DNA of 64,000 nt from a virus: positions 62,001-126,000 of the IMG/VR virus record IMGVR_UViG_3300009164_000038. One strand, written 5' to 3'. Below, in pieces: positions 8,994 through 16,118 of the stretch. The position numbers and the translations under genes are program-made. Within the stretch, counting starts at the first letter, position 1. The number at the start of each line of letters is the position of its first letter. The notes under the pieces were generated by a model. It saw only the letters and a list, made by a program, of their open reading frames with translations. It did not search any database and had not been told where the DNA came from.

Positions 8994-9700
8994 TCTAAAA
9001 TTATAAAATAGAAATCAGACTCAAATCCTGCAACACGACTAAATCCACTGCCTTGGCGACCGCCACTGGCAATTAAAACTTTTCCGTCAGGATCGTACCC
9101 CGGTTTTAATTCTTCATATTCTTCTGGTTTAATCACATGCAAACTTAAACCATATGTATAGTTAGCATATTCATCTAGTGGATTTCCGCTTGGGCTACCG
9201 CCCGAATCACTTGAACTAGATTCTCCATCGGCGTCTACTTTCTGGGATCCACCAGGAGTGCCGTCACTATTAATTTTTGTACCGGCTTCGTCGTAACCGG
9301 TTTTGCCAGCATTGGCGCGCTCTTTTGCATATGGATCAATTGGGTCACCGGCTTCGTCGTACCCACTTTTACCTGCATTTTTCCTATTAGCAGCATAAGG
9401 ATCAATTGGGTCACCGGCTTCGTCGTATCCACTTCTGCCTGCATTTTTCCTATTAGCAGCATAGGGGTCAGATACTTTACCCGATGTTCCTACTGTAGGT
9501 GATGCACCTTGCCTAAGCACCCTACCATTGGCTCTATTGTTTACTTGAGTACCGGTGCTCAGATCGCCGTAGCTTGTACCGCGTTGTTTTACTTTTTCAT
9601 CTTCTGCTTTGGATAAGGCTTTAAACTTAGACTTATTGTCTACAATAGCTTGTTTCCTTTGAGTTTCAAGATATCGTGCATACGCACCGTTGTCAGCCAT
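8990..9700 (-). CDS. Hub-associated protein with 22-residue tandem repeats (N-terminal piece of hub?)
   Basis: 236 aa in two parts. Residues 1-75 are polar and probably helical. Three 22-residue repeats of the form DPYAANRKNAGKSGYDEAGD follow (about residues 78-143), then a Ser/Gly/Asp-rich linker. The last 60 residues are compact: EYANYTYGLSLHVIKPEEYE, KVLIASGGRQGSGFSR, and the end FESDFYFIILE. This end looks like the start of a hub domain that continues in the next gene, whose ATG overlaps this stop (ATGA). The gene follows gp53 by one base. It may be a linker subunit or the detached N-terminus of the hub protein. The function is otherwise unknown. Confidence 0.65.
   Translation of the reverse strand: MADNGAYARYLETQRKQAIVDNKSKFKALSKAEDEKVKQRGTSYGDLSTGTQVNNRANGRVLRQGASPTVGTSGKVSDPYAANRKNAGRSGYDEAGDPIDPYAANRKNAGKSGYDEAGDPIDPYAKERANAGKTGYDEAGTKINSDGTPGGSQKVDADGESSSSDSGGSPSGNPLDEYANYTYGLSLHVIKPEEYEELKPGYDPDGKVLIASGGRQGSGFSRVAGFESDFYFIILE
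9272..9469 (-). repeat. Three tandem 66-bp repeats inside the hub-associated gene
   Basis: Copies at 9404-9469, 9338-9403 and 9272-9337 encode DPYAANRKNAG[RK]SGYDEAGDPI twice and a diverged DPYAKERANAGKTGYDEAG copy. The repeats are in frame, so copy number can change without breaking the gene. Confidence 0.9.
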
Positions 9701-9701
9701 A

Positions 9702-10004
9702 TTACATTCCCAACGATGAAATTAGTGCATTTTTACTAGGGAGATAAATTATTTGACCAGCATAAAAATCAAATATAGGATCTGCAATAACATTCGGATT
9801 TCTTACTGCAAACACCCACCACAGCCCTGACGTATCATATAAATCAGACGCTAACATATCGGGTCTAAATTCGTAAACATAATCAATTGTATATTTAATA
9901 TCCATTGGATTTTTAGGAATAGGGCGATATGTTAATACATCTAAAAAATTGCCAGTAACCGACGTTGTATAGTACGGACTAGTTCTTGAATATTTTGCAG
10001 CCAT
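9702..10004 (-). CDS. 53: Baseplate wedge protein gp53-like
   Basis: 100 aa. It contains YRPIPKNPMDIKYTIDYVYE, FRPDMLASDLYDTSGLWWVF, and AVRNPNVIADPIFDFYAGQI followed by IYLP. This is the gp53/LysM-like wedge signature (disordered start, DLYG-type turn, WWVFAxRNPN, DPIxDFxxGxxIYxP). T4 gp53 is 196 aa and clamps neighbouring wedges; short versions are common outside T4. The ATG shares one base with the stop of the upstream gene (TAATG), implying translational coupling. Confidence 0.85.
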   Translation of the reverse strand: MAAKYSRTSPYYTTSVTGNFLDVLTYRPIPKNPMDIKYTIDYVYEFRPDMLASDLYDTSGLWWVFAVRNPNVIADPIFDFYAGQIIYLPSKNALISSLGM

Positions 10005-10909
10005 TATATTAATCCTTCTCCTAGTTGTCCGCCAGTGGCAAATTTACTTAAATCAAATCTTGTTAATGTCGACTTACTGTAAAGTGGTTGTAAATTCACT
10101 GTTATAGTGCTAATTGTTGGTATTCGAGTTTGCCCCGCACTGATATAATCAACCTCGGGCGGCATAACATGATTAAACGATGTTACCACACAAGGAACGC
10201 CGCCAGATGGAAAATATTGATCTCCGTATCCGGTAAGCCTAACAATCGGCGGTGGAGCACCTGCATTCCTTGACGACCCAAAAAACATTTTGGTAGTTGC
10301 CCTAAAGAAATAAATACAAGCTAATACATAAGCTGCTTCTGACCTGTTTTGTGCAGTAAACTCTCCGGATATTTGTATAGGTTGGACTTCACTGTTTTCA
10401 TATGTATACATTGGATAATTGCTATGTGTATATCTTTGTGCTGAATAGTTTGCTTGATACCCAACAGTAACAGTAGGAGTATGTGGAAATATGACACCAC
10501 CTGTTCTTCCTAATGGTCCTAATAACCCAGAAAAGTTTGAGATTTCTCTGCATGTAACTTTTAGCCGCCAGTCGCTGCCAGACGATCCCGAAAATGCTGC
10601 AATTTGCGATGTTTGCATTGCAGCAATATCAGAGTCCGGAGCTGAACTGTCGCCGTCGAGTCCTCTGGCTTCGCCGCCCCACATGCTTGTATCGTCCGAT
10701 TGTTCGTAATCTATGTTAGAAGGATCCACTTCGTCTGCATCTGGCAAATATGCACCTTTTGATAATCCTGCCGAAGACAATCTACTAGCAGATGGATCTG
10801 ATAATGTAGTTAAATTACTAACTGGATTGGAAACTCCAGATAGAGATTGGTATAGGTTGGGAGGACCCGACATGGCACTTGTAGAGAATTCTGGTGTATT
10901 AAATGGCAT
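10004..10909 (-). CDS. Probable baseplate tail-tube cap protein (gp48/gp54-like)
   Basis: 301 aa, first gene of the leftward operon. Residues 1-110 are Ser/Pro/Asp-rich and look disordered. The folded part begins at DWRLKVTCREISNFSGLL, continues GVIFPHTPTVTVGYQANYS, then VQPIQISGEFTAQNRSEAAY, ACIYFFRATTKMFFG and VPCVVTSFNHVMPPEVDYI. I recognise this block from tube-cap proteins of environmental T4-like phages; gp48 and gp54 form rings on top of the hub where tube polymerisation starts. Which of the two it matches cannot be told from sequence alone. Upstream are an AAGAAGG ribosome site and a TATAAATA promoter. Confidence 0.6.
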   Translation of the reverse strand: MPFNTPEFSTSAMSGPPNLYQSLSGVSNPVSNLTTLSDPSASRLSSAGLSKGAYLPDADEVDPSNIDYEQSDDTSMWGGEARGLDGDSSAPDSDIAAMQTSQIAAFSGSSGSDWRLKVTCREISNFSGLLGPLGRTGGVIFPHTPTVTVGYQANYSAQRYTHSNYPMYTYENSEVQPIQISGEFTAQNRSEAAYVLACIYFFRATTKMFFGSSRNAGAPPPIVRLTGYGDQYFPSGGVPCVVTSFNHVMPPEVDYISAGQTRIPTISTITVNLQPLYSKSTLTRFDLSKFATGGQLGEGLI

Positions 10910-10929
10910 AGCTATAACCTTCTTAACTA

Positions 10930-10937
10930 TATTTATA
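10930..10937 (-). promoter_or_regulatory. T4 consensus late promoter TATAAATA for the baseplate operon
   Basis: The minus strand reads TATAAATA, an exact match to the T4 late -10 element. It lies 20 bp before the first baseplate gene, whose ribosome site AAGAAGG is in between. It is the only late promoter seen for the genes from 10909 down to 4897. Confidence 0.75.
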
Positions 10938-10971
10938 TGAGTTAATATATGCTATGTTTATAGTTAAATGG

Positions 10972-11000
10972 TTGCAATACATTGATTTATATGCTAAACT
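10972..11000 (+). promoter_or_regulatory. Candidate host-sigma70-type promoter for gp55
   Basis: TTGCAA, 17 bp, then TAAACT with an extended TGC just before it. Two bases of each hexamer differ from consensus. It points at gp55 and is distinct in type from the late promoters, as expected for a gene needed before late transcription. Weak evidence, by eye only. Confidence 0.35.
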
Positions 11001-11022
11001 AAAAATAATGCAGTAATTTGCT

Positions 11023-11028
11023 AAGGAG
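11023..11028 (+). promoter_or_regulatory. Ribosome binding site AAGGAG placing the gp55 start at ATT 11036
   Basis: A full Shine-Dalgarno AAGGAG ends 7 nt before ATT at 11036. No ATG or GTG is in frame nearby. The spacing equals that of ordinary genes here (for example AAGGAG, 8 nt, ATG at 27922). The TTG at 11018 lies before this site and so is an unlikely start. Confidence 0.6.
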
Positions 11029-11035
11029 AATAAAA

Positions 11036-11917
11036 ATTAAACATAATTACCTAAATAATAAAGATATCTTGAAAGAGATACACCGTAGCAAGAGTACTTA
11101 CTGTACTTTTATATCGCCAGACTATGCCGATTATGATATGATCATCCACGATATGTCAGAAATTACATCGGACAATATTCGTCAAGCACAGGAAACTCGA
11201 GCAGAACGTTTAGCAAAACTTCAACTCGAAGCCGCTGCTGCTCTTGGTGAAAAACGCAAACTAGATGAGTTTTTACTCCCAACAGAAGAAATACCTACCA
11301 CAGATATAATTTTCCGAGTAATGACTTGGGCCCATGTGCCAATAAACGAAGCTGCTACTAAAAAGAGTCAAGACGCGGCAGACGAAGAAGCCGCTGCTCA
11401 TACCGAATACGATGACGACGCCGACTATAAAGTACCAGCTGCAATAATTAAATACACTAAATGCAATTTTCCTCCGTTCCAACATTATAAAATTGATGTA
11501 AACGGTGCTAGCTATTGCGTAGGCAAAAGCCACTGGAAGGGCAATATAGATGACGGAGAATGGTCAAGAGACCATGGGTCTATGACTAAAAAACTAGCCC
11601 TGATGTTTATGAAATTATGCGAAAGATATGCAACAAGATCAAACTGGAGAGGATACACCTACAATGACGAAATGCGAAGCCAAGCCTTACTACAACTCAG
11701 CCAAATTGGACTCCAATTTGACGAGTCAAAATCGCAGAACCCTTTTGCGTATTATACTGCCGCTATCACTAATAGCTTTACTCGTGTCTTGAATATTGAA
11801 AAACGCAATCAGAACTTACGCGACGATATTTTAGAAATGAATAACTTTAATCCAAGTTATACCAGACAAGGTATGTCGTCTGGATATTCGGGTGGTAGTG
11901 ACGGTGATCACGATTAA
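11036..11917 (+). CDS. 55: Late-transcription sigma factor gp55, apparent ATT start
   Basis: 293 aa from ATT. The opening IKHNYLNNKDILKEI parallels T4 gp55 (KYNYVNNKELLQAI), so translation must start before it. The C-terminal half has the sigma-like core: MKLCERYATRSNWRGYTYND, RSQALLQLSQIGLQFDESKS, QNPFAYYTAAITNSFTRVL and NIEKRNQNLRDDILEMN. gp55 replaces the host sigma factor and recognises the NATAAATA promoters found in this window. It is longer than T4 gp55 (185 aa) because of a 100-residue insertion about positions 55-160, a form I know from environmental T4-likes. The T4-type C-terminal clamp-binding motif (SLDFLYE) is not evident; the protein ends in a Gly/Ser/Asp tail. The first in-frame ATG (about 11140) would remove the conserved N-terminus. 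Confidence 0.88.
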   Translation: MKHNYLNNKDILKEIHRSKSTYCTFISPDYADYDMIIHDMSEITSDNIRQAQETRAERLAKLQLEAAAALGEKRKLDEFLLPTEEIPTTDIIFRVMTWAHVPINEAATKKSQDAADEEAAAHTEYDDDADYKVPAAIIKYTKCNFPPFQHYKIDVNGASYCVGKSHWKGNIDDGEWSRDHGSMTKKLALMFMKLCERYATRSNWRGYTYNDEMRSQALLQLSQIGLQFDESKSQNPFAYYTAAITNSFTRVLNIEKRNQNLRDDILEMNNFNPSYTRQGMSSGYSGGSDGDHD

Positions 11918-11928
11918 TGCCGGTTTGC

Positions 11929-11958
11929 TTTACATATCAACAATATAAATGTTATAAT
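11929..11958 (+). promoter_or_regulatory. Candidate sigma70-type promoter for gp47-gp46
   Basis: TTTACA, 18 bp, then a perfect TATAAT. Transcription would start at about 11965, the A of the gp47 ATG, giving a leaderless message. No Shine-Dalgarno is seen before gp47. Alternatively TATAAT is chance in AT-rich DNA and gp47 is translated from the gp55 message. Confidence 0.35.
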
Positions 11959-11964
11959 AGATGA

Positions 11965-12981
11965 ATGAGTAATCTTTTTAAAAAAGCCGCTGTCTTTACT
12001 GATATCCATTTTGGATTAAAATCGAACAGCAGCCAACACAATGATGACTGTTTAAATTTTGTAAAGTGGGCCACTGCCAAAGCCAAAGAAGAAGGTTGCG
12101 AAACAGCCATGTTTCTTGGCGATTGGCACAATAATAGAGCTAGCATTAATATTGTTACTCTTAATTATAGCCTACAAGCATTAGAACATTTAAATGCAAA
12201 TTTTGATAGGGTGTTTTTTATACCTGGCAATCACGATTTGTATTATCGAGACAAGCGCGATGTACAAAGTGTCGAATGGGCTAAACATTTATCTAATGTA
12301 GTCATTTGCAACGATTGGCTCATTGAGGGCGATGTAGTTATTGCTCCTTGGCTTGTTGCCGACGATCATAAACGTATACCTAAGCTATCAGCCAGGTATA
12401 TGTTTGGACATTTTGAACTGCCAGGTTACTTAATGAATGCTATGGTAGAAATGCCCGATCACGGCACTGTGCATAGAGAAGACTTTAATCACTTTGATCA
12501 TGTGTTTACTGGGCATTTTCATAAACGTCAAACTAAAAAGAATATTACTTACATTGGCAATTGTTTTCCGCATAACTATGCTGATGCAAGTGACGACGAT
12601 CGAGGACTGATGATACTTGAATGGGGGCAAGAGCCTGTGTATCATGCATGGCCCGATCAACCTGTTTATAGAGTATACAATCTAAGCAGTATCTTAAATG
12701 ACCCCGATAGGTTGTTACGTAAGAATATGCATGCTAGGGTCAACTTAGATATTGACATTAGCTACGAAGAAGCTAGTTTTATTAAAGAAACGTTTATTAA
12801 TAGCCATCATCTTAGAGAGATTAAATTAATTCCACAATCAAATGTGGATCTTGAAGGTATGGTTGCACAAGGCAACATATCCTTTCAAAGTGTTGATCAA
12901 ATTGTTTCTAATCAATTGACAGGCATTACTAGCGAAAACTATAATACTAACTTGTTGCTTGAAATCTATCGAACTCTCTAA
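11965..12981 (+). CDS. 47: gp47, SbcD/Mre11-type recombination nuclease subunit
   Basis: 338 aa, the same size as T4 gp47 (339). The calcineurin-like phosphoesterase motifs are all present: FTDIHFG (Asp13, His15), LGDWHN (Asp53, His55, Asn56), PGNHD (Asn89, His90, Asp91), FGHFE about 150, and TGHFHKR about 185-192. It is the two-metal nuclease that, with the ATPase gp46, resects DNA ends for recombination-dependent replication and degrades host DNA. Its stop shares one base with the gp46 start (TAATG), ensuring paired synthesis. Confidence 0.95.
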   Translation: MSNLFKKAAVFTDIHFGLKSNSSQHNDDCLNFVKWATAKAKEEGCETAMFLGDWHNNRASINIVTLNYSLQALEHLNANFDRVFFIPGNHDLYYRDKRDVQSVEWAKHLSNVVICNDWLIEGDVVIAPWLVADDHKRIPKLSARYMFGHFELPGYLMNAMVEMPDHGTVHREDFNHFDHVFTGHFHKRQTKKNITYIGNCFPHNYADASDDDRGLMILEWGQEPVYHAWPDQPVYRVYNLSSILNDPDRLLRKNMHARVNLDIDISYEEASFIKETFINSHHLREIKLIPQSNVDLEGMVAQGNISFQSVDQIVSNQLTGITSENYNTNLLLEIYRTL

Positions 12982-14747
12982 TGCTTAAAATAAAATCTGT
13001 TACAGCAAAAAACTTTCTGTCAATTGGCAATGTAACTCAGAGTGTCAATTTAGACCGCAACGATCTAACATTAATACTCGGTGAGAACCTTGACCTGGGC
13101 GGCGATGATAGCGGTGCTCGCAACGGTACTGGAAAAAGCGCATTATTGAATATAGTTAGCTATGCTTTGTATGGCAATGCACTAACCAATATTAAAAAAG
13201 ACAATCTGATTAATAGAACTAATGCCAAAGGCATGATGGTTACTATTGATTTTGAAAAAGACGGCGTTGAATATAGAATTGAACGCGGACGTAAACCTAA
13301 CGTAATGAAATTTTATGTTGCCGATGTTGAGCAACAGATTGTAGACGAAAGTCAAGGCGATAGTAGAGAAACACAACAAGACATTGAACGACTATTGTGC
13401 ATGAGTCACAGTATGTTTAAACATATTGTTGCGTTAAATACCTACACAGAGCCTTTTTTAAGTCTAAGGGCTAGTGATCAACGAGAAATCATTGAGCAGC
13501 TAATGGGTATTACTTTGCTAAGTGAAAAAGCAGAGGTACTAAAAGACAGAATTAAACAGACCAAAGACGATATACAGCAGGACGAATTCCGCATTAGAGC
13601 TGTCATTGATGCAAATAAACGCATAGAAGAACAAATTCAAGCCCTACGACGCAGACAAACTCTTTGGGTTAACAAATACAATACAGATTGCGACCAACTA
13701 CAAAGCGCATATGATCAATTGAATCAAATTGACATTGAGGCAGAGCTAGCTGCACATCGTGCATTAACAGCCTACAACGAAAAATCAACAAAGATTAGAA
13801 CTCTTAACAGTTTAATTAAACGCTGTGAACTAGATGAAACTCGCGAAATTAAACTTATTGATCAACTTAAAACTGAAATAGCCAGTTTAGAAAATCATAC
13901 ATGTCATAGTTGCGGGCAATCATTCCACGATGATAAACAAGTAAAATTGTTAGACAGCAAAAAGAAAGCATTGCAAGAGGCTGCACTACAGTCGCTAGCT
14001 ACTAATACTCAATACATAGAAAATACACAGGAATTAAACGACTTGGGTGCATTAGGTACACATCCTAATGTGTTTTACGACCGCGAGTCAGACGCCGTTG
14101 AGCATAGAGCTACATTGGCAAATCTGTTGCAGCAAATAGAACAGAAAAAACTTGAAATTGATCCATACGATGATCAAATTGAAGAAATGACAAAAACTGC
14201 ATTAGAAGAAGTTAGCTACGATAATATTAACCAGTTGACTAAGATGAAGGATCATGAAGAATTCTTACTCAAGTTGTTAACCAGCAAAGACAGTTTTATT
14301 CGCAAAAAAATAATTGATCAAAATTTAAGTTATTTAAATACCAGACTAAGTTACTACTTAGAAAAGATTGGGTTGCCGCATCAAGTTGAGTTTCAAAATG
14401 ATCTCACAGTCAGTATCACAGAGCTAGGTAGAGATTTAGATTTTGACAATCTCAGCCGAGGTGAGCGCAATAGACTTATATTAAGTTTAAGTTGGGCGTT
14501 CCGTGATGTATGGGAAAGCCTATATCAGAAAGTCAATTTGTTATTTGTTGACGAATTAGTCGACTCAGGTTTAGATTCCAGCGGAATGGAAAGTTCATTG
14601 GCTATACTTAAAAAACTCAGCAGGGATGGCAAGAAGAGTGTTTGGTTAGTTAGTCATCGAGATGAGTTAGTTGCCAGGGTTGAAAATATATTAAGAGTCA
14701 CCAAAAGCAACGGTTATACCACGTATGGGACTGATATAGACTCATAG
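12981..14747 (+). CDS. 46: gp46, SbcC/Rad50-type recombination ATPase subunit
   Basis: 588 aa (T4: 560). Walker A is GARNGTGKS at residues 45-53. A long coiled coil follows, interrupted by a zinc hook CHSC (Cys308, Cys311). The ABC signature is LSRGERNRL (491-499), Walker B FVDE (522-525), and the switch histidine His559 in VSHRDE. All parts of an SMC-like Rad50 are therefore intact. It works with gp47 in end resection and recombination-primed replication. It is the last gene before a long stem-loop terminator. Confidence 0.95.
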   Translation: MLKIKSVTAKNFLSIGNVTQSVNLDRNDLTLILGENLDLGGDDSGARNGTGKSALLNIVSYALYGNALTNIKKDNLINRTNAKGMMVTIDFEKDGVEYRIERGRKPNVMKFYVADVEQQIVDESQGDSRETQQDIERLLCMSHSMFKHIVALNTYTEPFLSLRASDQREIIEQLMGITLLSEKAEVLKDRIKQTKDDIQQDEFRIRAVIDANKRIEEQIQALRRRQTLWVNKYNTDCDQLQSAYDQLNQIDIEAELAAHRALTAYNEKSTKIRTLNSLIKRCELDETREIKLIDQLKTEIASLENHTCHSCGQSFHDDKQVKLLDSKKKALQEAALQSLATNTQYIENTQELNDLGALGTHPNVFYDRESDAVEHRATLANLLQQIEQKKLEIDPYDDQIEEMTKTALEEVSYDNINQLTKMKDHEEFLLKLLTSKDSFIRKKIIDQNLSYLNTRLSYYLEKIGLPHQVEFQNDLTVSITELGRDLDFDNLSRGERNRLILSLSWAFRDVWESLYQKVNLLFVDELVDSGLDSSGMESSLAILKKLSRDGKKSVWLVSHRDELVARVENILRVTKSNGYTTYGTDIDS

Positions 14748-14759
14748 TTACACAGATTT

Positions 14760-14844
14760 ACTGCGGCTGGGACGAATACTATATAATAAAAATATAATAC
14801 AATACTTTAGTCCATCATGTTGGCCACCCAGCCGCAGTTTTTTT
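14760..14844 (+). terminator. Terminator-like stem (12 bp perfect) with a 55-nt AT-rich loop and T-run
   Basis: ACTGCGGCTGGG at 14760-14771 pairs perfectly with CCCAGCCGCAGT at 14827-14838, followed by TTTTTT. The loop (14772-14826) is unusually long for a terminator and very AT-rich. It begins 13 bp after the gp46 stop. It may terminate the gp55-47-46 message or be the 3' stem of a small RNA. Confidence 0.6.
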
Positions 14845-14903
14845 AATAAAAAATACACAGATACAGAGAATTAAGCTAAGTAATAGTCAAGGTACAAAAA
14901 TCA

Positions 14904-15425
14904 ATGAGTGGATCAAAAAGCAAAAATAAAGGAAATTCCTGGGAACGTGTAGTTGCCAAATTTCTATCTGAGCGCCACAATGCCTCTTTTATTAGAGCAC
15001 CACACAGCGGAGCGTACATTGGCGGAACAAATTCTTTTAGAAAAGCAAGTCTTGATGCAAGTCAAGTTAAGAGTTTCAAAGGAGATATTGTTCCCCCGGA
15101 ATCTTGGACATATTTTAATGCGGAAGCAAAGAGTTATGCTGATTTTCCATTCCATCAACTTTATCAAGGTACAATACCTATATTAGAAAAATGGATTGGG
15201 CAGTTATTAGAAGTGGCCAACACTGGCGATTTCAATATATTGCTCATGAAATTTAATCGCAAAGGCACTTATATTGCCTGTCAACCGACACCAAGTCTAT
15301 CACTAAATCCCAATTACTCCACGTATATCTCTCCCAATTATGGCACATGGATCATCCAAGACTTTGAATCATTCTGGAATAAAAATTCCGAATCAATAGA
15401 ACAACTATGTAAATCCAGCCGCTAA
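14904..15425 (+). CDS. Putative PD-(D/E)XK nuclease (resolvase-like)
   Basis: 173 aa. It reads like a small nuclease: KNKGNSWERVVAKFLSER (Glu14), a PHSGAYIGG turn, KGDIVPPESWTYFNAEAKSY, giving Asp61 and Glu74-x-Lys76, the PD-(D/E)XK active-site spacing, then FPFHQLYQG. Small proteins of this build include Holliday-junction resolvases and nicking enzymes. Its place next to gp46/47 fits a recombination job, perhaps replacing T4 endonuclease VII, which is not in this window. The ribosome site is weak (AAGG, 11 nt before ATG). Fold and substrate are inferred. Confidence 0.6.
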   Translation: MSGSKSKNKGNSWERVVAKFLSERHNASFIRAPHSGAYIGGTNSFRKASLDASQVKSFKGDIVPPESWTYFNAEAKSYADFPFHQLYQGTIPILEKWIGQLLEVANTGDFNILLMKFNRKGTYIACQPTPSLSLNPNYSTYISPNYGTWIIQDFESFWNKNSESIEQLCKSSR

Positions 15426-15884
15426 GGCAAATTATTATAGCAGCGTCGTTTGATCGAGGTACCTCGATCCCTATTGAGTGTGTGTGAAATAACACCCGCG
15501 GACTTAGGAGCTGTACGGTAAGATACCAACGTAAGGTATTAAATGATCTGGGCTCTGTAAAAAATATACAACCCAAGCACTAACAATGGCGCTAACTAGT
15601 TATTGTATAGTGTACCGTCATAATCGAATCTAGAGTAGGGGGTACAGGATGACCGCCTCCGTGTTTGCACCAGCAAGCAATCTCTTATAGTTAGTGTGTT
15701 GAAGGCACTCAGATAATGTCTCGATCACAATTTTGGCCTGCTGGGCCGAATTGTGATCTACATCTAGATAATATATCTGAATTAAAAGTATTTAGAATTG
15801 TTTCTTAGATTAGAAGAAATAATATTGCTGAGCGATAGCGATAGCAATAGACTTGCTGTGCAAGTCTTGAATAGATAAAGAATA
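15426..15884 (+). other. 459-bp gap rich in inverted repeats; candidate structured RNA or regulatory region
   Basis: No convincing gene lies between the converging nuclease and chaperone genes. Inverted repeats by eye: an 18-bp perfect palindrome at 15452-15469; a 10-bp stem with one bulge at 15578-15587/15602-15612 (14-nt loop); GATCACAATT/AATTGTGATC at 15723-15758 with an inner GGCC/GGCC stem; ATTGCT/AGCAAT at 15824-15848; AGACTTGC-TGT-GCAAGTCT at 15849-15867. None has a clear T-run. There is no tRNA cloverleaf with a GTTC T-loop. Strand is arbitrary. It could be a structured RNA, a bidirectional terminator/processing region, or the remains of a gene. Confidence 0.45.
15630..15791 (-). pseudogene. 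Start-less 53-codon reading frame, possible gene relic
   Basis: The minus strand is open for 53 codons with a protein-like composition (IYYLDVDHNSAQQAKIV, then ETLSECLQHTNYKRLL). There is no ATG or TTG start in its first 36 codons; a GTG occurs at codon 22. After its TAG, another frame continues with YSRFDYDGTLYNN behind a CCCCC run, as a frameshifted remnant would. The 15723-15758 stem overlaps it. Weak: it may be chance. Confidence 0.2.
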
Positions 15885-16118
15885 TTAGAAGAAAGGCAAT
15901 TTGGATTCTTTAGTAGTTTCTAAATTGCTTTTAATAATATCCCCAATGATAGTTCTTTCGATGTTGCTCATTTCCATGAGTTCATTATAGGATACTCCTC
16001 CCCTCATGTACCAGCACATACGCAATGTTTCTTCTTTTAAGGCTTTTACTTCTCGGTCATATCTGTCTAGAAACTTAACGACCTCTGCGTCTGTGTTTAA
16101 AGTTAAAAGCCTCGTCCG
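15885..16118 (-). CDS. gp51-like C-terminal extension of the tail assembly chaperone, reached by -1 frameshift
   Basis: The frame is open from 16133 to the stop at 15885 and has no ATG, GTG or TTG until well inside the conserved part. After a slip at 16118-16127 it adds 77 residues: RTRLLTLNTDAEVVKFLDRY, REVKALKEETLRMCWYMRGG, VSYNELMEMSNIERTIIGDI and the end KESKLPFF. I know this WYMRGG...ER..I..II...LPF pattern from T4-like chaperone proteins encoded after gp26. The fusion would be 355 aa (278 + 77). This matches the arrangement of tail chaperones such as lambda G/GT and P2 E/E', where the rare longer product recruits the tape measure and tube subunits. Confidence 0.7.
   Translation of the reverse strand, partial: RTRLLTLNTDAEVVKFLDRYDREVKALKEETLRMCWYMRGGVSYNELMEMSNIERTIIGDIIKSNLETTKESKLPFF

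Noticed and set aside
8985-9005. Programmed -1 frameshift joining the two hub genes
   Set aside because: The frames are in -1 relation, but no X XXY YYZ heptamer lies at the overlap (ATA ATT TTA GAA TGA), and the second gene has its own ATG.
15352-15576. Minus-strand frame of 74 codons overlapping the nuclease end and the gap
   Set aside because: TTG start, no ribosome site, runs antisense into the nuclease gene; composition not protein-like.
15426-15884. tRNA, tmRNA or group I intron in the gap
   Set aside because: No T-loop GTTCRA consensus, no acceptor-stem pair with CCA, and no P/Q/R/S intron core seen; flanking genes are intact.
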